Assembly: GCA_023436775.1 (NCBI GenBank)
Contig: JAEZHW010000069.1
Coordinates: 1-64,000, forward strand
Direction: 5' to 3'
Source: Actinomycetes bacterium
GTDB lineage: Bacteria > Actinomycetota > Actinomycetes > Actinomycetales > Microbacteriaceae
DNA: 64,000 nt
Shown piece after piece: positions 17,078-25,460 of the stretch (within the stretch, counting starts at the first letter, position 1; each line of letters starts with the position of its first letter). The notes under the pieces are model-generated. The model saw only the letters and a list, made by a program, of their open reading frames with translations, was not told where the DNA came from and ran no database searches. The position numbers and the translations under genes were made by a program.

Positions 17078-18715
17078 ATGGCAGAACTGACGATCAGCCC
17101 GGACGAGATCCGGAACGCGCTGAAGGACTTCGCCGCCGGCTACAAGCCCGGTGCTGCGGCCAAGACGGAGATCGGCCACGTGGTCGACGCCGCCGACGGC
17201 ATCGCCCACGTTGAGGGCCTGCCGGGCGCAATGGCGAACGAGCTCCTGCGCTTCGAAGACGGCACCCTGGGCCTGGCCCTGAACCTGGACGAGACCGAGA
17301 TCGGTGTCGTTATCCTCGGTGAGTTCAACGGCATCGCCGCTGGACAGGAAGTCACCCGCACCGGCGAGGTCCTCTCGGTTCCGGTCGGTGAAGGCTACCT
17401 CGGTCGCGTGGTTGACCCGCTGGGTAACCCGATCGACGGCCTCGGCGCCATCGAGACGGACGGCCGCCGCGCCCTGGAACTGCAGGCGCCTGGCGTGATG
17501 CAGCGCAAGAGCGTGCACGAGCCGCTGCAGACCGGTATCAAGGCCATCGACGCCATGATCCCGGTGGGCCGCGGCCAGCGTCAGCTGATCATTGGTGACC
17601 GCCAGACCGGTAAGACCGCCATCGCAATCGACACCATCATCAACCAGAAGGCGAACTGGGAGTCGGGCGACCCGACCAAGCAGGTTCGCTGCATCTACGT
17701 CGCCGTGGGCCAGAAGGGTTCGACCATCGCCGCGGTGAAGGGCGCCCTGGAAGAGGCCGGCGCGATGGAATACACCACCATCGTCGCCTCGCCCGCTTCG
17801 GACCCGGCCGGCTTCAAGTACATCGCCCCGTACACCGGTTCGGCTATCGGCCAGCACTGGATGTACCAGGGCAAGCACGTCCTGATCATCTTCGATGACC
17901 TGTCGAAGCAGGCCGAGGCCTACCGTGCCGTGTCGCTGCTGCTGCGTCGTCCGCCGGGCCGTGAGGCATACCCGGGTGACGTGTTCTACCTGCACTCTCG
18001 CCTGCTGGAGCGTTGCGCCAAGCTGAGCGATGAGCTGGGTGCTGGTTCGATGACCGGTCTGCCGATCATCGAAACCAAGGCCAACGACGTGTCGGCCTAC
18101 ATCCCGACCAACGTGATCTCGATCACCGACGGCCAGATCTTCCTGCAGTCCGACCTGTTCAATGCCAACCAGCGTCCGGCAGTCGACGTGGGTATCTCGG
18201 TGTCGCGTGTCGGTGGTGACGCTCAGCTGAAGCACATCAAGAAGGTCTCGGGTACGTTGAAGCTCGAGCTGGCCCAGTACCGCTCGCTGCAGGCCTTCGC
18301 GATGTTCGCCTCGGACCTCGATGCCGCCAGCCGCCGTCAGCTCGAGCGTGGTGCTCGCCTGACTGAGTTGCTGAAGCAGCCGCAGTACACCCCGTACCCG
18401 GTCGAGCACCAGGTCGTCTCGGTGTGGGCCGGTACCACCGGCAAGCTCGACGACGTGCCGGTCGAGGACGTGCTGCGCTTCGAGCGCGAACTGCTCGACT
18501 ACCTAGAGCGCAAGACCTCCATCCTGACCACCCTGCGCGACTCGGGTCAGCTTGCTGACGAGACCGTTGAGGCCCTCGAGGCCGCGGTCGCCGAGTTCAA
18601 GGCTGGCTTCGTCACCGGCAATGGTCGTCCGCTGAACGCAGTGGGCACCGAGGTTGCCGAGGCACTCGACGAGGCTGAGGTTGCTCAGGAGAAGATCGTC
18701 CGGAAGAAGCGCTAA
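17078..18715 (+). CDS. atpA: ATP synthase F1 subunit alpha
   Basis: Non-catalytic nucleotide-binding subunit of F1 (545 residues). The Walker A motif is GDRQTGKT (~173-180); further signatures are LLRRPPGREAYPGDVFYLHSR, cut here as LLRRPPGREAYPGD, and SISRVGGDAQ-like SVSRVGGDAQLKHIKK. A short C-terminal tail beyond the E. coli length (EALDEAEVAQEKIVRKKR) is charged. Ribosome site AAAGGAAACGAC precedes the ATG. Confidence 0.97.
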   Translation: MAELTISPDEIRNALKDFAAGYKPGAAAKTEIGHVVDAADGIAHVEGLPGAMANELLRFEDGTLGLALNLDETEIGVVILGEFNGIAAGQEVTRTGEVLSVPVGEGYLGRVVDPLGNPIDGLGAIETDGRRALELQAPGVMQRKSVHEPLQTGIKAIDAMIPVGRGQRQLIIGDRQTGKTAIAIDTIINQKANWESGDPTKQVRCIYVAVGQKGSTIAAVKGALEEAGAMEYTTIVASPASDPAGFKYIAPYTGSAIGQHWMYQGKHVLIIFDDLSKQAEAYRAVSLLLRRPPGREAYPGDVFYLHSRLLERCAKLSDELGAGSMTGLPIIETKANDVSAYIPTNVISITDGQIFLQSDLFNANQRPAVDVGISVSRVGGDAQLKHIKKVSGTLKLELAQYRSLQAFAMFASDLDAASRRQLERGARLTELLKQPQYTPYPVEHQVVSVWAGTTGKLDDVPVEDVLRFERELLDYLERKTSILTTLRDSGQLADETVEALEAAVAEFKAGFVTGNGRPLNAVGTEVAEALDEAEVAQEKIVRKKR

Positions 18716-18717
18716 GT

Positions 18718-19620
18718 ATGGGCGCTCAGCTTCGGGTCTATCGGCAGAAGATCCGCTCCGCAACCGCGACGAAGAAGATCACGCGGGCGATGGAGCTGAT
18801 CTCCGCCTCCCGTATTCAGAAGGCGCAGGCTCGCGTGGCTGCGTCCACCCCGTATGCGAACGCGGTCACCCGCGCCGTGTCGGCGGTGGCCAGCTACTCG
18901 AACATCGACCACCCGCTCACCACTGAGCGTCAGGTTGTCGAGCGTGCTGCTGTCGTGATCTTCACCTCGGACCGTGGTCTGGCTGGTGCGTTCAACTCGC
19001 AGGTGCTCCGCGAGGCTGAAGAGCTCACCACCCTGCTGCGCGAACAGGGCAAGCAGGTGGTTTACTACCTCGTCGGTCGCAAGGCAGTGGGGTACTTCCA
19101 GTTCCGCCAGCGGGCCTTCGTGCGCAGCTGGATCGGTTCCACGGACAACCCCGAGTTCCAGACCGCTGAAGAGCTGGGCGACGCCCTGCTGGAAGCGTTC
19201 AACGCGCCCGAGGGTGATGAGGCCCGCGTGGACGAAATTCACTTCGTCTACAACCGCTTCGTCAGCCTGCTCTCGCAGGAGCCGCAGACCGTGCGTCTGC
19301 TGCCCCTCGAGGTCGTGGACGGCGTCGAGGAGCCGGGTGACGACCAGCCGCTTCCGCTCTACGAATTCGAGCCCAACGCTGACGCGGTGCTGGACGCGCT
19401 GCTGCCGGTCTACATCCGCAGCCGCCTGTTCAACGCCATGCTGCAGTCCGCTGCCGCAAAGCACGCCGCAACGCAGAAGGCGATGAAGTCCGCGACGGAC
19501 AACGCCGACAAGCTCATCAACGAGTACACCCGCTTGGCGAACAACGCTCGCCAGGCCGAGATCACGCAGCAGATTTCCGAGATTGTGGGCGGCGCAGACG
19601 CCCTGAGCTCGGCGTCCTGA
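18718..19620 (+). CDS. atpG: ATP synthase F1 subunit gamma
   Basis: Central rotor shaft (300 residues). The N-terminal helix MGAQLRVYRQKIRSATATKK and the motif TSDRGLAGAFN are diagnostic, and the C-terminal helix AAKHAATQKAMKSATDNA enters the alpha/beta hexamer. It begins 2 nt after atpA. Confidence 0.96.
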   Translation: MGAQLRVYRQKIRSATATKKITRAMELISASRIQKAQARVAASTPYANAVTRAVSAVASYSNIDHPLTTERQVVERAAVVIFTSDRGLAGAFNSQVLREAEELTTLLREQGKQVVYYLVGRKAVGYFQFRQRAFVRSWIGSTDNPEFQTAEELGDALLEAFNAPEGDEARVDEIHFVYNRFVSLLSQEPQTVRLLPLEVVDGVEEPGDDQPLPLYEFEPNADAVLDALLPVYIRSRLFNAMLQSAAAKHAATQKAMKSATDNADKLINEYTRLANNARQAEITQQISEIVGGADALSSAS

Positions 19621-19645
19621 CCTGACCGAACGAAAGAAGACGACA

Positions 19646-21127
19646 ATGGCAACCGCAACTGCGAAGAAGCCCGCCGCCAAGAAGGCTGCCGCTGAGGCCG
19701 CCGCCGTGGCCGGGGTCGGACGCATCGCCCGCGTTACCGGCCCGGTGGTCGACATCGAGTTCCCGCACGACTCGATCCCCGACATCTACAACGCGCTCGA
19801 GACCGACATCACTCTGGATGGCACCACCACCAAGCTGGTGCTTGAGGTCGCACAGCACCTCGGCGACGACCTGATCCGCGCCATCGCACTGAAGCCGACC
19901 GACGGTCTGGTCCGTGGTCAGGAAGTCCGCGACACCGGCGCACCGATTTCGGTGCCGGTTGGTGACGTCACCAAGGGTCGCGTGTTCAACGTGACCGGTG
20001 AAGTCCTCAACGCCGAGCCGGGCGAGACCATCGAGATCACCGAGCGCTGGCCGATCCACCGCAAGCCGCCGGCATTCGACCAGCTGGAGTCGAAGACCCA
20101 GCTGTTCGAGACCGGTATCAAGGTCATCGACCTGCTCACCCCGTATGTGCAGGGTGGCAAGATCGGTCTCTTCGGTGGTGCAGGTGTCGGTAAGACCGTG
20201 CTCATCCAGGAGATGATCCAGCGTGTGGCACAGGACCACGGTGGTGTGTCCGTGTTCGCCGGTGTGGGTGAGCGTACCCGTGAGGGTAACGACCTGATCC
20301 ACGAGATGGAGGACGCAGGCGTCTTCGACAAGACCGCCCTCGTGTTCGGCCAGATGGACGAGCCGCCGGGAACGCGTCTGCGCGTCGCCCTGAGCGCGCT
20401 GACCATGGCGGAGTACTTCCGCGATGTGCAGAAGCAGGACGTGCTGCTGTTCATCGACAACATCTTCCGTTTCACCCAGGCCGGTTCCGAGGTGTCGACC
20501 CTGCTCGGTCGTATGCCCTCGGCCGTGGGTTACCAGCCGAACCTGGCGGACGAAATGGGTCTGCTGCAGGAGCGCATCACCTCGACCCGTGGTCACTCGA
20601 TCACGTCGCTGCAGGCGATCTACGTTCCCGCCGACGACTACACCGACCCGGCACCGGCAACCACCTTCGCCCACCTCGACGCGACCACCGAACTCAGCCG
20701 TGAAATCGCCTCGAAGGGTCTCTACCCGGCAGTGGACCCGCTGACCTCCACCAGCCGCATCATGGACCCGCGCTACTTGGGTGAGGACCACTACCGCGTG
20801 GCCACCTCGGTGAAGCAGATCCTGCAGAAGAACAAGGAACTCCAGGAGATCATCGCCATCCTCGGTGTTGACGAACTCTCCGAAGAGGACAAGATCACCG
20901 TGGCTCGCGCCCGTCGTATCCAGCAGTTCCTCTCGCAGAACACCTACATGGCCAAGAAGTTCACCGGTGTTGAGGGCTCGACCGTTCCGCTCAAGGACAC
21001 CATCGAGTCGTTCGACGCCATCGTTCGCGGTGACTTCGACCACGTGGCCGAGCAGGCCTTCTTCAACGTCGGCGCTATCTCCGACGTCGAAGAGAAGTGG
21101 GCGAAGCTGCAGAAGGAGCTCGGCTAA
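19646..21127 (+). CDS. atpD: ATP synthase F1 subunit beta
   Basis: Catalytic subunit of F1 (493 residues). The Walker A loop is GGAGVGKT (~177-184), the catalytic glutamate is in GVGERTREGNDLI, Walker B is LLFIDNIFRF, and the family signature is the segment ending SRIMDPRYLGEDHY. The N-terminus has a short Ala/Lys-rich extension (MATATAKKPAAKKAAAEAAA) ahead of the first beta strand, common in actinobacteria. Confidence 0.97.
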   Translation: MATATAKKPAAKKAAAEAAAVAGVGRIARVTGPVVDIEFPHDSIPDIYNALETDITLDGTTTKLVLEVAQHLGDDLIRAIALKPTDGLVRGQEVRDTGAPISVPVGDVTKGRVFNVTGEVLNAEPGETIEITERWPIHRKPPAFDQLESKTQLFETGIKVIDLLTPYVQGGKIGLFGGAGVGKTVLIQEMIQRVAQDHGGVSVFAGVGERTREGNDLIHEMEDAGVFDKTALVFGQMDEPPGTRLRVALSALTMAEYFRDVQKQDVLLFIDNIFRFTQAGSEVSTLLGRMPSAVGYQPNLADEMGLLQERITSTRGHSITSLQAIYVPADDYTDPAPATTFAHLDATTELSREIASKGLYPAVDPLTSTSRIMDPRYLGEDHYRVATSVKQILQKNKELQEIIAILGVDELSEEDKITVARARRIQQFLSQNTYMAKKFTGVEGSTVPLKDTIESFDAIVRGDFDHVAEQAFFNVGAISDVEEKWAKLQKELG

Positions 21128-21129
21128 TC

Positions 21130-21396
21130 ATGGCTGGCTCGCTGAGCGTCAACGTCGTCTCTGCGACCGAGTCGGTGTACACCGGCGAGGCCAAGACGGT
21201 GGTGGCCCGCACCACGGAGGGTGAGCTGGGTGTTCTGCCCGGTCACCAGCCGCTGCTGGCCATCCTCGGCTCGGGTGAGGTTCGCATCACCCTGCTGAAC
21301 GGCGAGAAGATTGTGGCTGACGCTCGCGATGGCTTCATCTCGGTGGAGAACGACACCGTGACGATCGTCGCCGGCCACGCCACGCTGGTCGCGTAA
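21130..21396 (+). CDS. atpC: ATP synthase F1 subunit epsilon, short form without C-terminal helices
   Basis: Only 88 residues: the complete N-terminal beta-sandwich (VNVVSATESVYTGEAKTVVA, GELGVLPGHQPLLAIL, DGFISVENDTVTIVAG) is present, but the two C-terminal helices found in E. coli epsilon (139 residues) are absent. Those helices block ATP hydrolysis in many bacteria, so inhibition of reverse rotation must work differently here. Short epsilon forms are known among related actinobacteria, so this is probably not a recent truncation; no helix-coding sequence continues in another frame downstream. A strong terminator follows. Confidence 0.93.
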   Translation: MAGSLSVNVVSATESVYTGEAKTVVARTTEGELGVLPGHQPLLAILGSGEVRITLLNGEKIVADARDGFISVENDTVTIVAGHATLVA

Positions 21397-21408
21397 GACA
21401 GCACGCAC

Positions 21409-21450
21409 GCAGCGGCGGCAGGGGAAACCCAGCCGCCGCTGCTGGTTTTA
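21409..21450 (+). terminator. Intrinsic terminator of the atp operon
   Basis: Eleven-bp GC-rich stem (21409-21419 with 21432-21442), a 12-nt loop and a downstream GGTTTTA run. It closes the atp operon before the reverse-strand acyltransferase gene. Confidence 0.85.
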
Positions 21451-21514
21451 GGGGCGGCCCGGTACGGCAAGGGGCTGCGCCCGGACGTTCTCTTCGCGAG
21501 GCGTGCTGCTGCGC

Positions 21515-22672
21515 CTAGCGCCCGGCGCCGGTGACCGCTGCCTCTGCGGCCCGTGCCCTGCCACCGATCCATCGAGCGAAGCGGTGGCTCGGTTTCTCCA
21601 CGAAACGCCACATTGCCCAGCCCGCTACAAGGCTGGTGACCAGGCCTGCCGCTACCGCCCACGGCCAGTTGGCGTCCCCGAGCAAGAACGCCCAGGTCGC
21701 CAGAATCGGGACGTGTACGAGGTACAGGCTGAACGAGACCTTGCCGAGCCACTGCGCGAGTCGAGACTCGAGGAGGCGTGCGGTGCCGGGTGAGGTGATG
21801 GCCAGCACGATCACGCCCAATGCGCCGAGCAGCGCCGCACCGAACAGGACCTGTTCGAGGAGGTGGTTCCCATCGCTCGAACGCCAGGGGAGCAGTGCCT
21901 GGAACCACGGGGCACGGTACCACCAGTGCGTGGCCAGCAGCGCGATCGAGGCGACGGCGAGGACTGGCAGCAGCCACGGGCGGCGGGCGCGCACCGCCTC
22001 GCCCCATCGCTGCACGTCATCCAGGCGGACCGCGGTGAGCGTACCAACGAGGAAGGCTGGCAGGTAGATCATCCAGGATTCGTCGATCACGCGGCCGAGG
22101 ATGCTGAGGGCGACGGTCAGTAGCGTGGCCAGGACGATGTGGCGGCGTAGCAGCAGCGCGATGGCAACGAAGACGGGCAGCAGCACCGAGAACAGCAGTT
22201 CCCAGCGCAGGGACCACAGCGGGTTCGACAGCGGGTAGGTGGCCCCACTCAGGGTCAACTGGTGCAGGAACGAGTCCCACTCGAATTCCGTGGCGCTGCG
22301 CTCGGTAAGCCACGAGTCGGAGACGACGCTGGTGTCACGGGGAAGCAGGACCACCAGCAGGGCAGCGAACATCAGAGTTGCCCAGACCGGGAGGTACAGC
22401 CGGGCGAGGCGCGAGGCGGCATAGCCCGTCCAGGAGAAGCCTGCGCGGAAGGCGGGCAGGGCCACGACCAGTCCGCTGAGCACAAAGAACACCAGCACCG
22501 CTTCCGTGCCGAGGAGGAGCAGTTTGGCGGGCCCGGTTTCCAGGGCGGTCCAGAGTTCTGGGTTGCTCGACTGGAGCGGGCCACGGGCGACGAGGCTGGC
22601 ATGGTGGAGCAGCACGATGAATGCGGCGATGCCGCGAACGCCGTCGAGGGCAAGGATGCGGGAATTCGCCAC
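21515..22672 (-). CDS. Acyltransferase 3 family membrane protein
   Basis: Integral membrane acyltransferase (385 residues, about 10 hydrophobic segments). It carries the family signature LALDGVRGIAAFIVLLHHA at the N-terminus, with the catalytic histidine and preceding arginine, and a FLVHV-like C-terminal SFSLYLVHVPILATW with WRFVEKPSHRFARW as in exported-polysaccharide O-acetylases. The role is likely acyl modification of a surface glycan; the acceptor is unknown. The GTG at 22672 follows a TACGCT box by 6 nt on the reverse strand; the long upstream open frame has arginine-rich, shadow-like composition and runs antisense to yaaA. Divergent from yaaA. Confidence 0.85.
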   Translation of the reverse strand: MANSRILALDGVRGIAAFIVLLHHASLVARGPLQSSNPELWTALETGPAKLLLLGTEAVLVFFVLSGLVVALPAFRAGFSWTGYAASRLARLYLPVWATLMFAALLVVLLPRDTSVVSDSWLTERSATEFEWDSFLHQLTLSGATYPLSNPLWSLRWELLFSVLLPVFVAIALLLRRHIVLATLLTVALSILGRVIDESWMIYLPAFLVGTLTAVRLDDVQRWGEAVRARRPWLLPVLAVASIALLATHWWYRAPWFQALLPWRSSDGNHLLEQVLFGAALLGALGVIVLAITSPGTARLLESRLAQWLGKVSFSLYLVHVPILATWAFLLGDANWPWAVAAGLVTSLVAGWAMWRFVEKPSHRFARWIGGRARAAEAAVTGAGR

Positions 22673-22684
22673 GGCACCAGCGTA
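22670..22684 (-). promoter_or_regulatory. -10 box of a probable leaderless acyltransferase transcript
   Basis: Reverse-strand TACGCT (22684-22679), 6 nt before the GTG at 22672, with no ribosome binding site between them. Confidence 0.5.
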
Positions 22685-22738
22685 GCCACCAGCGATCACG
22701 CCAGGCTGGGACGATTCGGAGGATTTCGCGCGCTGCCA

Positions 22739-22753
22739 TAGCCTTGATCGGTG
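22739..22753 (+). promoter_or_regulatory. -10 box of a probable leaderless yaaA transcript
   Basis: TAGCCT at 22739-22744, 6 nt before GTG 22751. With the acyltransferase box at 22679-22684 it forms a compact divergent promoter region. Confidence 0.5.
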
Positions 22754-23548
22754 CTGATTCTGCTGCCTCCGAGTGAAACCAAGACTGCTGGTGGCGCGGG
22801 TCCGGTGCTGGACTTGGCGCGGCTGTACGCTCCGGCACTCACCGAGGCGCGCGTGCGCGCACTGGCCGCGCTGGAGGAACTCGCCGCCACCCCTGATCGC
22901 GGCGTCCAGGCGCTCGGGCTCGGACCCAAAGCGGCAAGTGAGGCGCTGCACAATGCTGCGCTGCGAAGCTCTGCCACCATGCCCGCGATCGAGCGCTACA
23001 CGGGTGTGCTCTTCGAAGCGCTCGACGCTGGCTCGCTCGCCCCGGATGCCCGGGCGGCAGCCGGCAGGCATGTGCGCGTGCACTCAGCCCTCTTTGGACT
23101 CGTCGGCGCGGACGACCCGATTCCGGCGTACCGGTGTTCGCATGACACGAAGCTGCCAGGGCTGTCGCTCGGCGCGCTGTGGCGCGTCCCGATCACGGCG
23201 GCGCTGCAGGAGTACGGCCCGGCGGTGCTGGACCTGCGGGCCAAGGCCTACGCCGCGCTCGGTCCGCTGCCGATCGAGCGCGGCTACTGGACGGTGAACG
23301 TGCTGGCGCCCGGAAAGGACGGCGTGGTTCGGGCACTGAACCACTTCAACAAGCGCGGCAAGGGGCTCTACACGCGGGCACTGCTGGAGGCCGTTGCCGC
23401 CGGGCACCCGCTGCCGACCGACCTCAGTGATCCCGGCGCATTGATCTCCCTCAGTGCCCACCTCGGTTTCACCCTGCGCGAGGGCAAGCCGGGGGAGCTT
23501 GACCTGATCCTCACGGAGCAGCAGGCGAGTCCGGCTCGGCGGGGCTAG
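22751..23548 (+). CDS. yaaA: YaaA family peroxide-stress protein
   Basis: Cytosolic DUF328/UPF0246 protein (265 residues). In E. coli YaaA lowers free intracellular iron and oxidative DNA damage under peroxide stress and binds DNA. Family signatures: LLPPSETK at the N-terminus, YTGVLFEALD, HVRVHSALFGLVGADDPIPAYR, LWRVPITAALQEY and LNHFNKRGKGLYTRALLE. The last 38 nt overlap the 3' end of the convergent flavin reductase gene, so the two mRNAs are complementary there. Confidence 0.9.
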   Translation: MLILLPPSETKTAGGAGPVLDLARLYAPALTEARVRALAALEELAATPDRGVQALGLGPKAASEALHNAALRSSATMPAIERYTGVLFEALDAGSLAPDARAAAGRHVRVHSALFGLVGADDPIPAYRCSHDTKLPGLSLGALWRVPITAALQEYGPAVLDLRAKAYAALGPLPIERGYWTVNVLAPGKDGVVRALNHFNKRGKGLYTRALLEAVAAGHPLPTDLSDPGALISLSAHLGFTLREGKPGELDLILTEQQASPARRG

Positions 23549-24173
23549 TCCCGAGCAGCCGAGCCATGAAGTCGCTGCCACCATAGCTGGCGGGGTCGTA
23601 CTCGTCCACGGTGGCGGCGCGCGCAGGCTTTGCCGCCAGCGCCGTCACGAACTCGCCAGCCGCCCGCGCGATGCGCGCCGACAGTGGCGCAACCTGGTCG
23701 CCACCGCTCCAATCCGTCGAGGCCGCGAACACGCCCGTCGGCACCGGCTCTGCCTGGTGGTAGGTCAGCAGCGGTCGCATGGCGTAGTCGATCACCAGCG
23801 AGTGACGCGCCGTCCCGGCAGTCGCGCCGAGCAGGATCGGCTTGCCCTGCAGGTGCTGGCGCTCCAGCACATCGACGAAGGCCTTGAACAGGGCGCTGTA
23901 GCTGGTGGTGTAGACCGGGGCGACCAGGATGAGCGCGTCCGCCACGGCGACCTGCTGCAGCAGGGCCTCGACCGCCGGGGAGGCAAAGCCGGTCAGCAGG
24001 TGGTCGATGAGTCCGTGTGCGTGATCCCGCAGTTCGACCGTGTCTGCAGTCAGCGATAGTCCCTGCTCCGGGGCCGCCGCCTGCACGCCGGCGAGCAACT
24101 GATCGGCCAGCAGGCGCGTCGAGGACGGGGTGGACGTGCCCGCACTCACCACCAGGATGCGTCGCTGGCTCAT
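23511..24173 (-). CDS. NADPH-dependent FMN reductase (partner of the LLM oxidoreductase)
   Basis: Flavodoxin-like FMN reductase (220 residues), CE1759-type. The phosphate loop SAGTSTPSSTRLLADQL is at ~9-25 and APVYTTSYSALFKAFVDVLE (~83-102) is the flavin-facing loop. Its ATG overlaps the stop of the upstream LLM gene by 4 nt, so the two are co-translated; the expected role is to supply reduced FMN to that two-component flavin-dependent monooxygenase. Both belong to an operon divergent from a MarR regulator. The 3' end overlaps yaaA by 38 nt on the other strand. Confidence 0.9.
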   Translation of the reverse strand: MSQRRILVVSAGTSTPSSTRLLADQLLAGVQAAAPEQGLSLTADTVELRDHAHGLIDHLLTGFASPAVEALLQQVAVADALILVAPVYTTSYSALFKAFVDVLERQHLQGKPILLGATAGTARHSLVIDYAMRPLLTYHQAEPVPTGVFAASTDWSGGDQVAPLSARIARAAGEFVTALAAKPARAATVDEYDPASYGGSDFMARLLGTSPAEPDSPAAP

Positions 24174-25354
24174 GACCACACCTCGTCATCGGCCTGCTGA
24201 GCGGCTGCGGCCGCATTCGCAGCGCCACCGGGGACCGGGTCAAGGCCCGCGCGGTGTCGCTCAACCAACCAGTCGTGGGTCGGTGCGGGCGGGACGTCGG
24301 CCGGTCGGTCTTTGGCCAGTTCCTGGCGCAGCACCGGCACCACCTGCTCGCCCAGGATGTCGAGCTGTTCCAGCACGGTCTTCAGTGGCAGGCCCGCGTG
24401 GTCGATCAAGAACAGCTGGCGCTGGTAGTCGCCGAAGTGATCGCGCATGGCTGCGTAGCGGTCGATGATCTGCTGCGGGCTGCCGACGGTCAGCGGCGTC
24501 ATCTCAGTGAACTCCTCCAGGCTAGGACCGTGGCCGTACACCGGAGCATTGTCGAAATAGGGTCGGAATTCGCGCACTGCGTCTTGCGAGTTTGCGCGAA
24601 TGAAGACCTGACCGCCAAGGCCGACGAAGGCCTGCTCGGCCTTGCCATGACCGTAGTGCTCGAACCGGGCGCGGTAGAGGCCGATCAGGCGCTGGTAGTG
24701 CTCCTTGGGCCAGAAGATGTTGTTCGCGAAGAAGCCGTCGCCGTAGTAGGCGGCCTGCTCGGCGATCTCGGGGGAGCGGATGGAACCGTGCCAGACGAAG
24801 GGCGCGACGCCGTCGAGCGGTCGTGGCGTGGCAGTGAAACCCTGGAGCGGGGTGCGGAACTGGCCCTGCCAGTTGACCACGTCCTCGCGCCAGAGTCGGT
24901 GCAAGAGCGCGTAGTTTTCGACGGCGAGTTCGATGCCGCGCCGGATGTCCTTGCCGAACCAGGGGTAGACCGGCCCGGTGTTGCCTCGACCGAGGACCAG
25001 ATCGACCCGGCCATCAGCGATGTGCTGCAACGAGGCGTAGTCCTCGGCGATGCGCACCGGATCGGTCGTGGTGATCAGCGTCGTTGCCGTCGAGAGCGTA
25101 ATGCGATTGGTGCGGGCAGCGACGTGCGCCAGCAGTGTGGTCGGTGCGCTCGGCACGAAGGGCGGGTTGTGGTGCTGCCCGATGGCGAAGACGTCCAGGC
25201 CAACCTCTTCCACCTTCTCGGCGATGCGCAAGATGGCCTTGATGCGCTCATATTCCGATGGCGTCGAGCCGGTGGTCGGGTCCGTTGTGACGTCACCGAC
25301 CGAGAACACGCCGAACTCGATCGGCGGTGGGGATGCGGCTACTGACTCCATCAT
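24170..25354 (-). CDS. LLM class flavin-dependent oxidoreductase
   Basis: Luciferase-like monooxygenase (394 residues) with the TIM-barrel pattern of the CE1758 group: EYERIKAILRIAEKVEEVG, FAIGQHHNPPFVPSAP, RITLSTATTLITTTDPVRIA, HIADGRVDLVLGRGNTGPVY and the flavin-site GDGFFANN. It should use reduced FMN from the adjacent reductase to oxygenate a small, possibly toxic, organic substrate that the sequence does not identify. ATG 25354 (a second ATG follows at 25351). A palindrome TATGCA-AA-TGCATA lies 11 nt upstream of the start and is probably the site of the divergent MarR repressor. Confidence 0.92.
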   Translation of the reverse strand: MMESVAASPPPIEFGVFSVGDVTTDPTTGSTPSEYERIKAILRIAEKVEEVGLDVFAIGQHHNPPFVPSAPTTLLAHVAARTNRITLSTATTLITTTDPVRIAEDYASLQHIADGRVDLVLGRGNTGPVYPWFGKDIRRGIELAVENYALLHRLWREDVVNWQGQFRTPLQGFTATPRPLDGVAPFVWHGSIRSPEIAEQAAYYGDGFFANNIFWPKEHYQRLIGLYRARFEHYGHGKAEQAFVGLGGQVFIRANSQDAVREFRPYFDNAPVYGHGPSLEEFTEMTPLTVGSPQQIIDRYAAMRDHFGDYQRQLFLIDHAGLPLKTVLEQLDILGEQVVPVLRQELAKDRPADVPPAPTHDWLVERHRAGLDPVPGGAANAAAAAQQADDEVWS

Positions 25355-25364
25355 GGCTCCATTC

Positions 25365-25378
25365 TATGCAAATGCATA
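25365..25378. promoter_or_regulatory. Palindromic operator candidate for the divergent MarR regulator
   Basis: TATGCA (25365-25370), AA, TGCATA (25373-25378), a perfect 6+6 inverted repeat in the gap between the LLM gene and marR. Its position right upstream of the LLM start and the AT-rich composition fit a MarR-type operator. The assignment is inferred from position and symmetry. Confidence 0.6.
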
Positions 25379-25445
25379 CAATACGACAATGATACGGGTC
25401 CGAGTATTCCCCGACCAGGGCTGCCGCGTCGGTGAGTCACTGACA

Positions 25446-25460
25446 TAGACTCGAAGCATG
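25446..25460 (+). promoter_or_regulatory. -10 box of a probable leaderless marR transcript
   Basis: TAGACT at 25446-25451, 6 nt before ATG 25458, with no ribosome binding site. Confidence 0.5.

Noticed and set aside
15638..18409. A 923-codon open frame antisense to the atp genes
   Set aside because: It is a GC-bias shadow: composition is rich in His, Arg, Gln and Asp without any domain, and the opposite strand encodes conserved ATP synthase subunits.
21397..21514. Possible missing C-terminal half of atpC in another frame
   Set aside because: The sequence after the stop is a terminator hairpin and contains no helix-coding stretch, so the short epsilon is genuine as far as this sequence shows.
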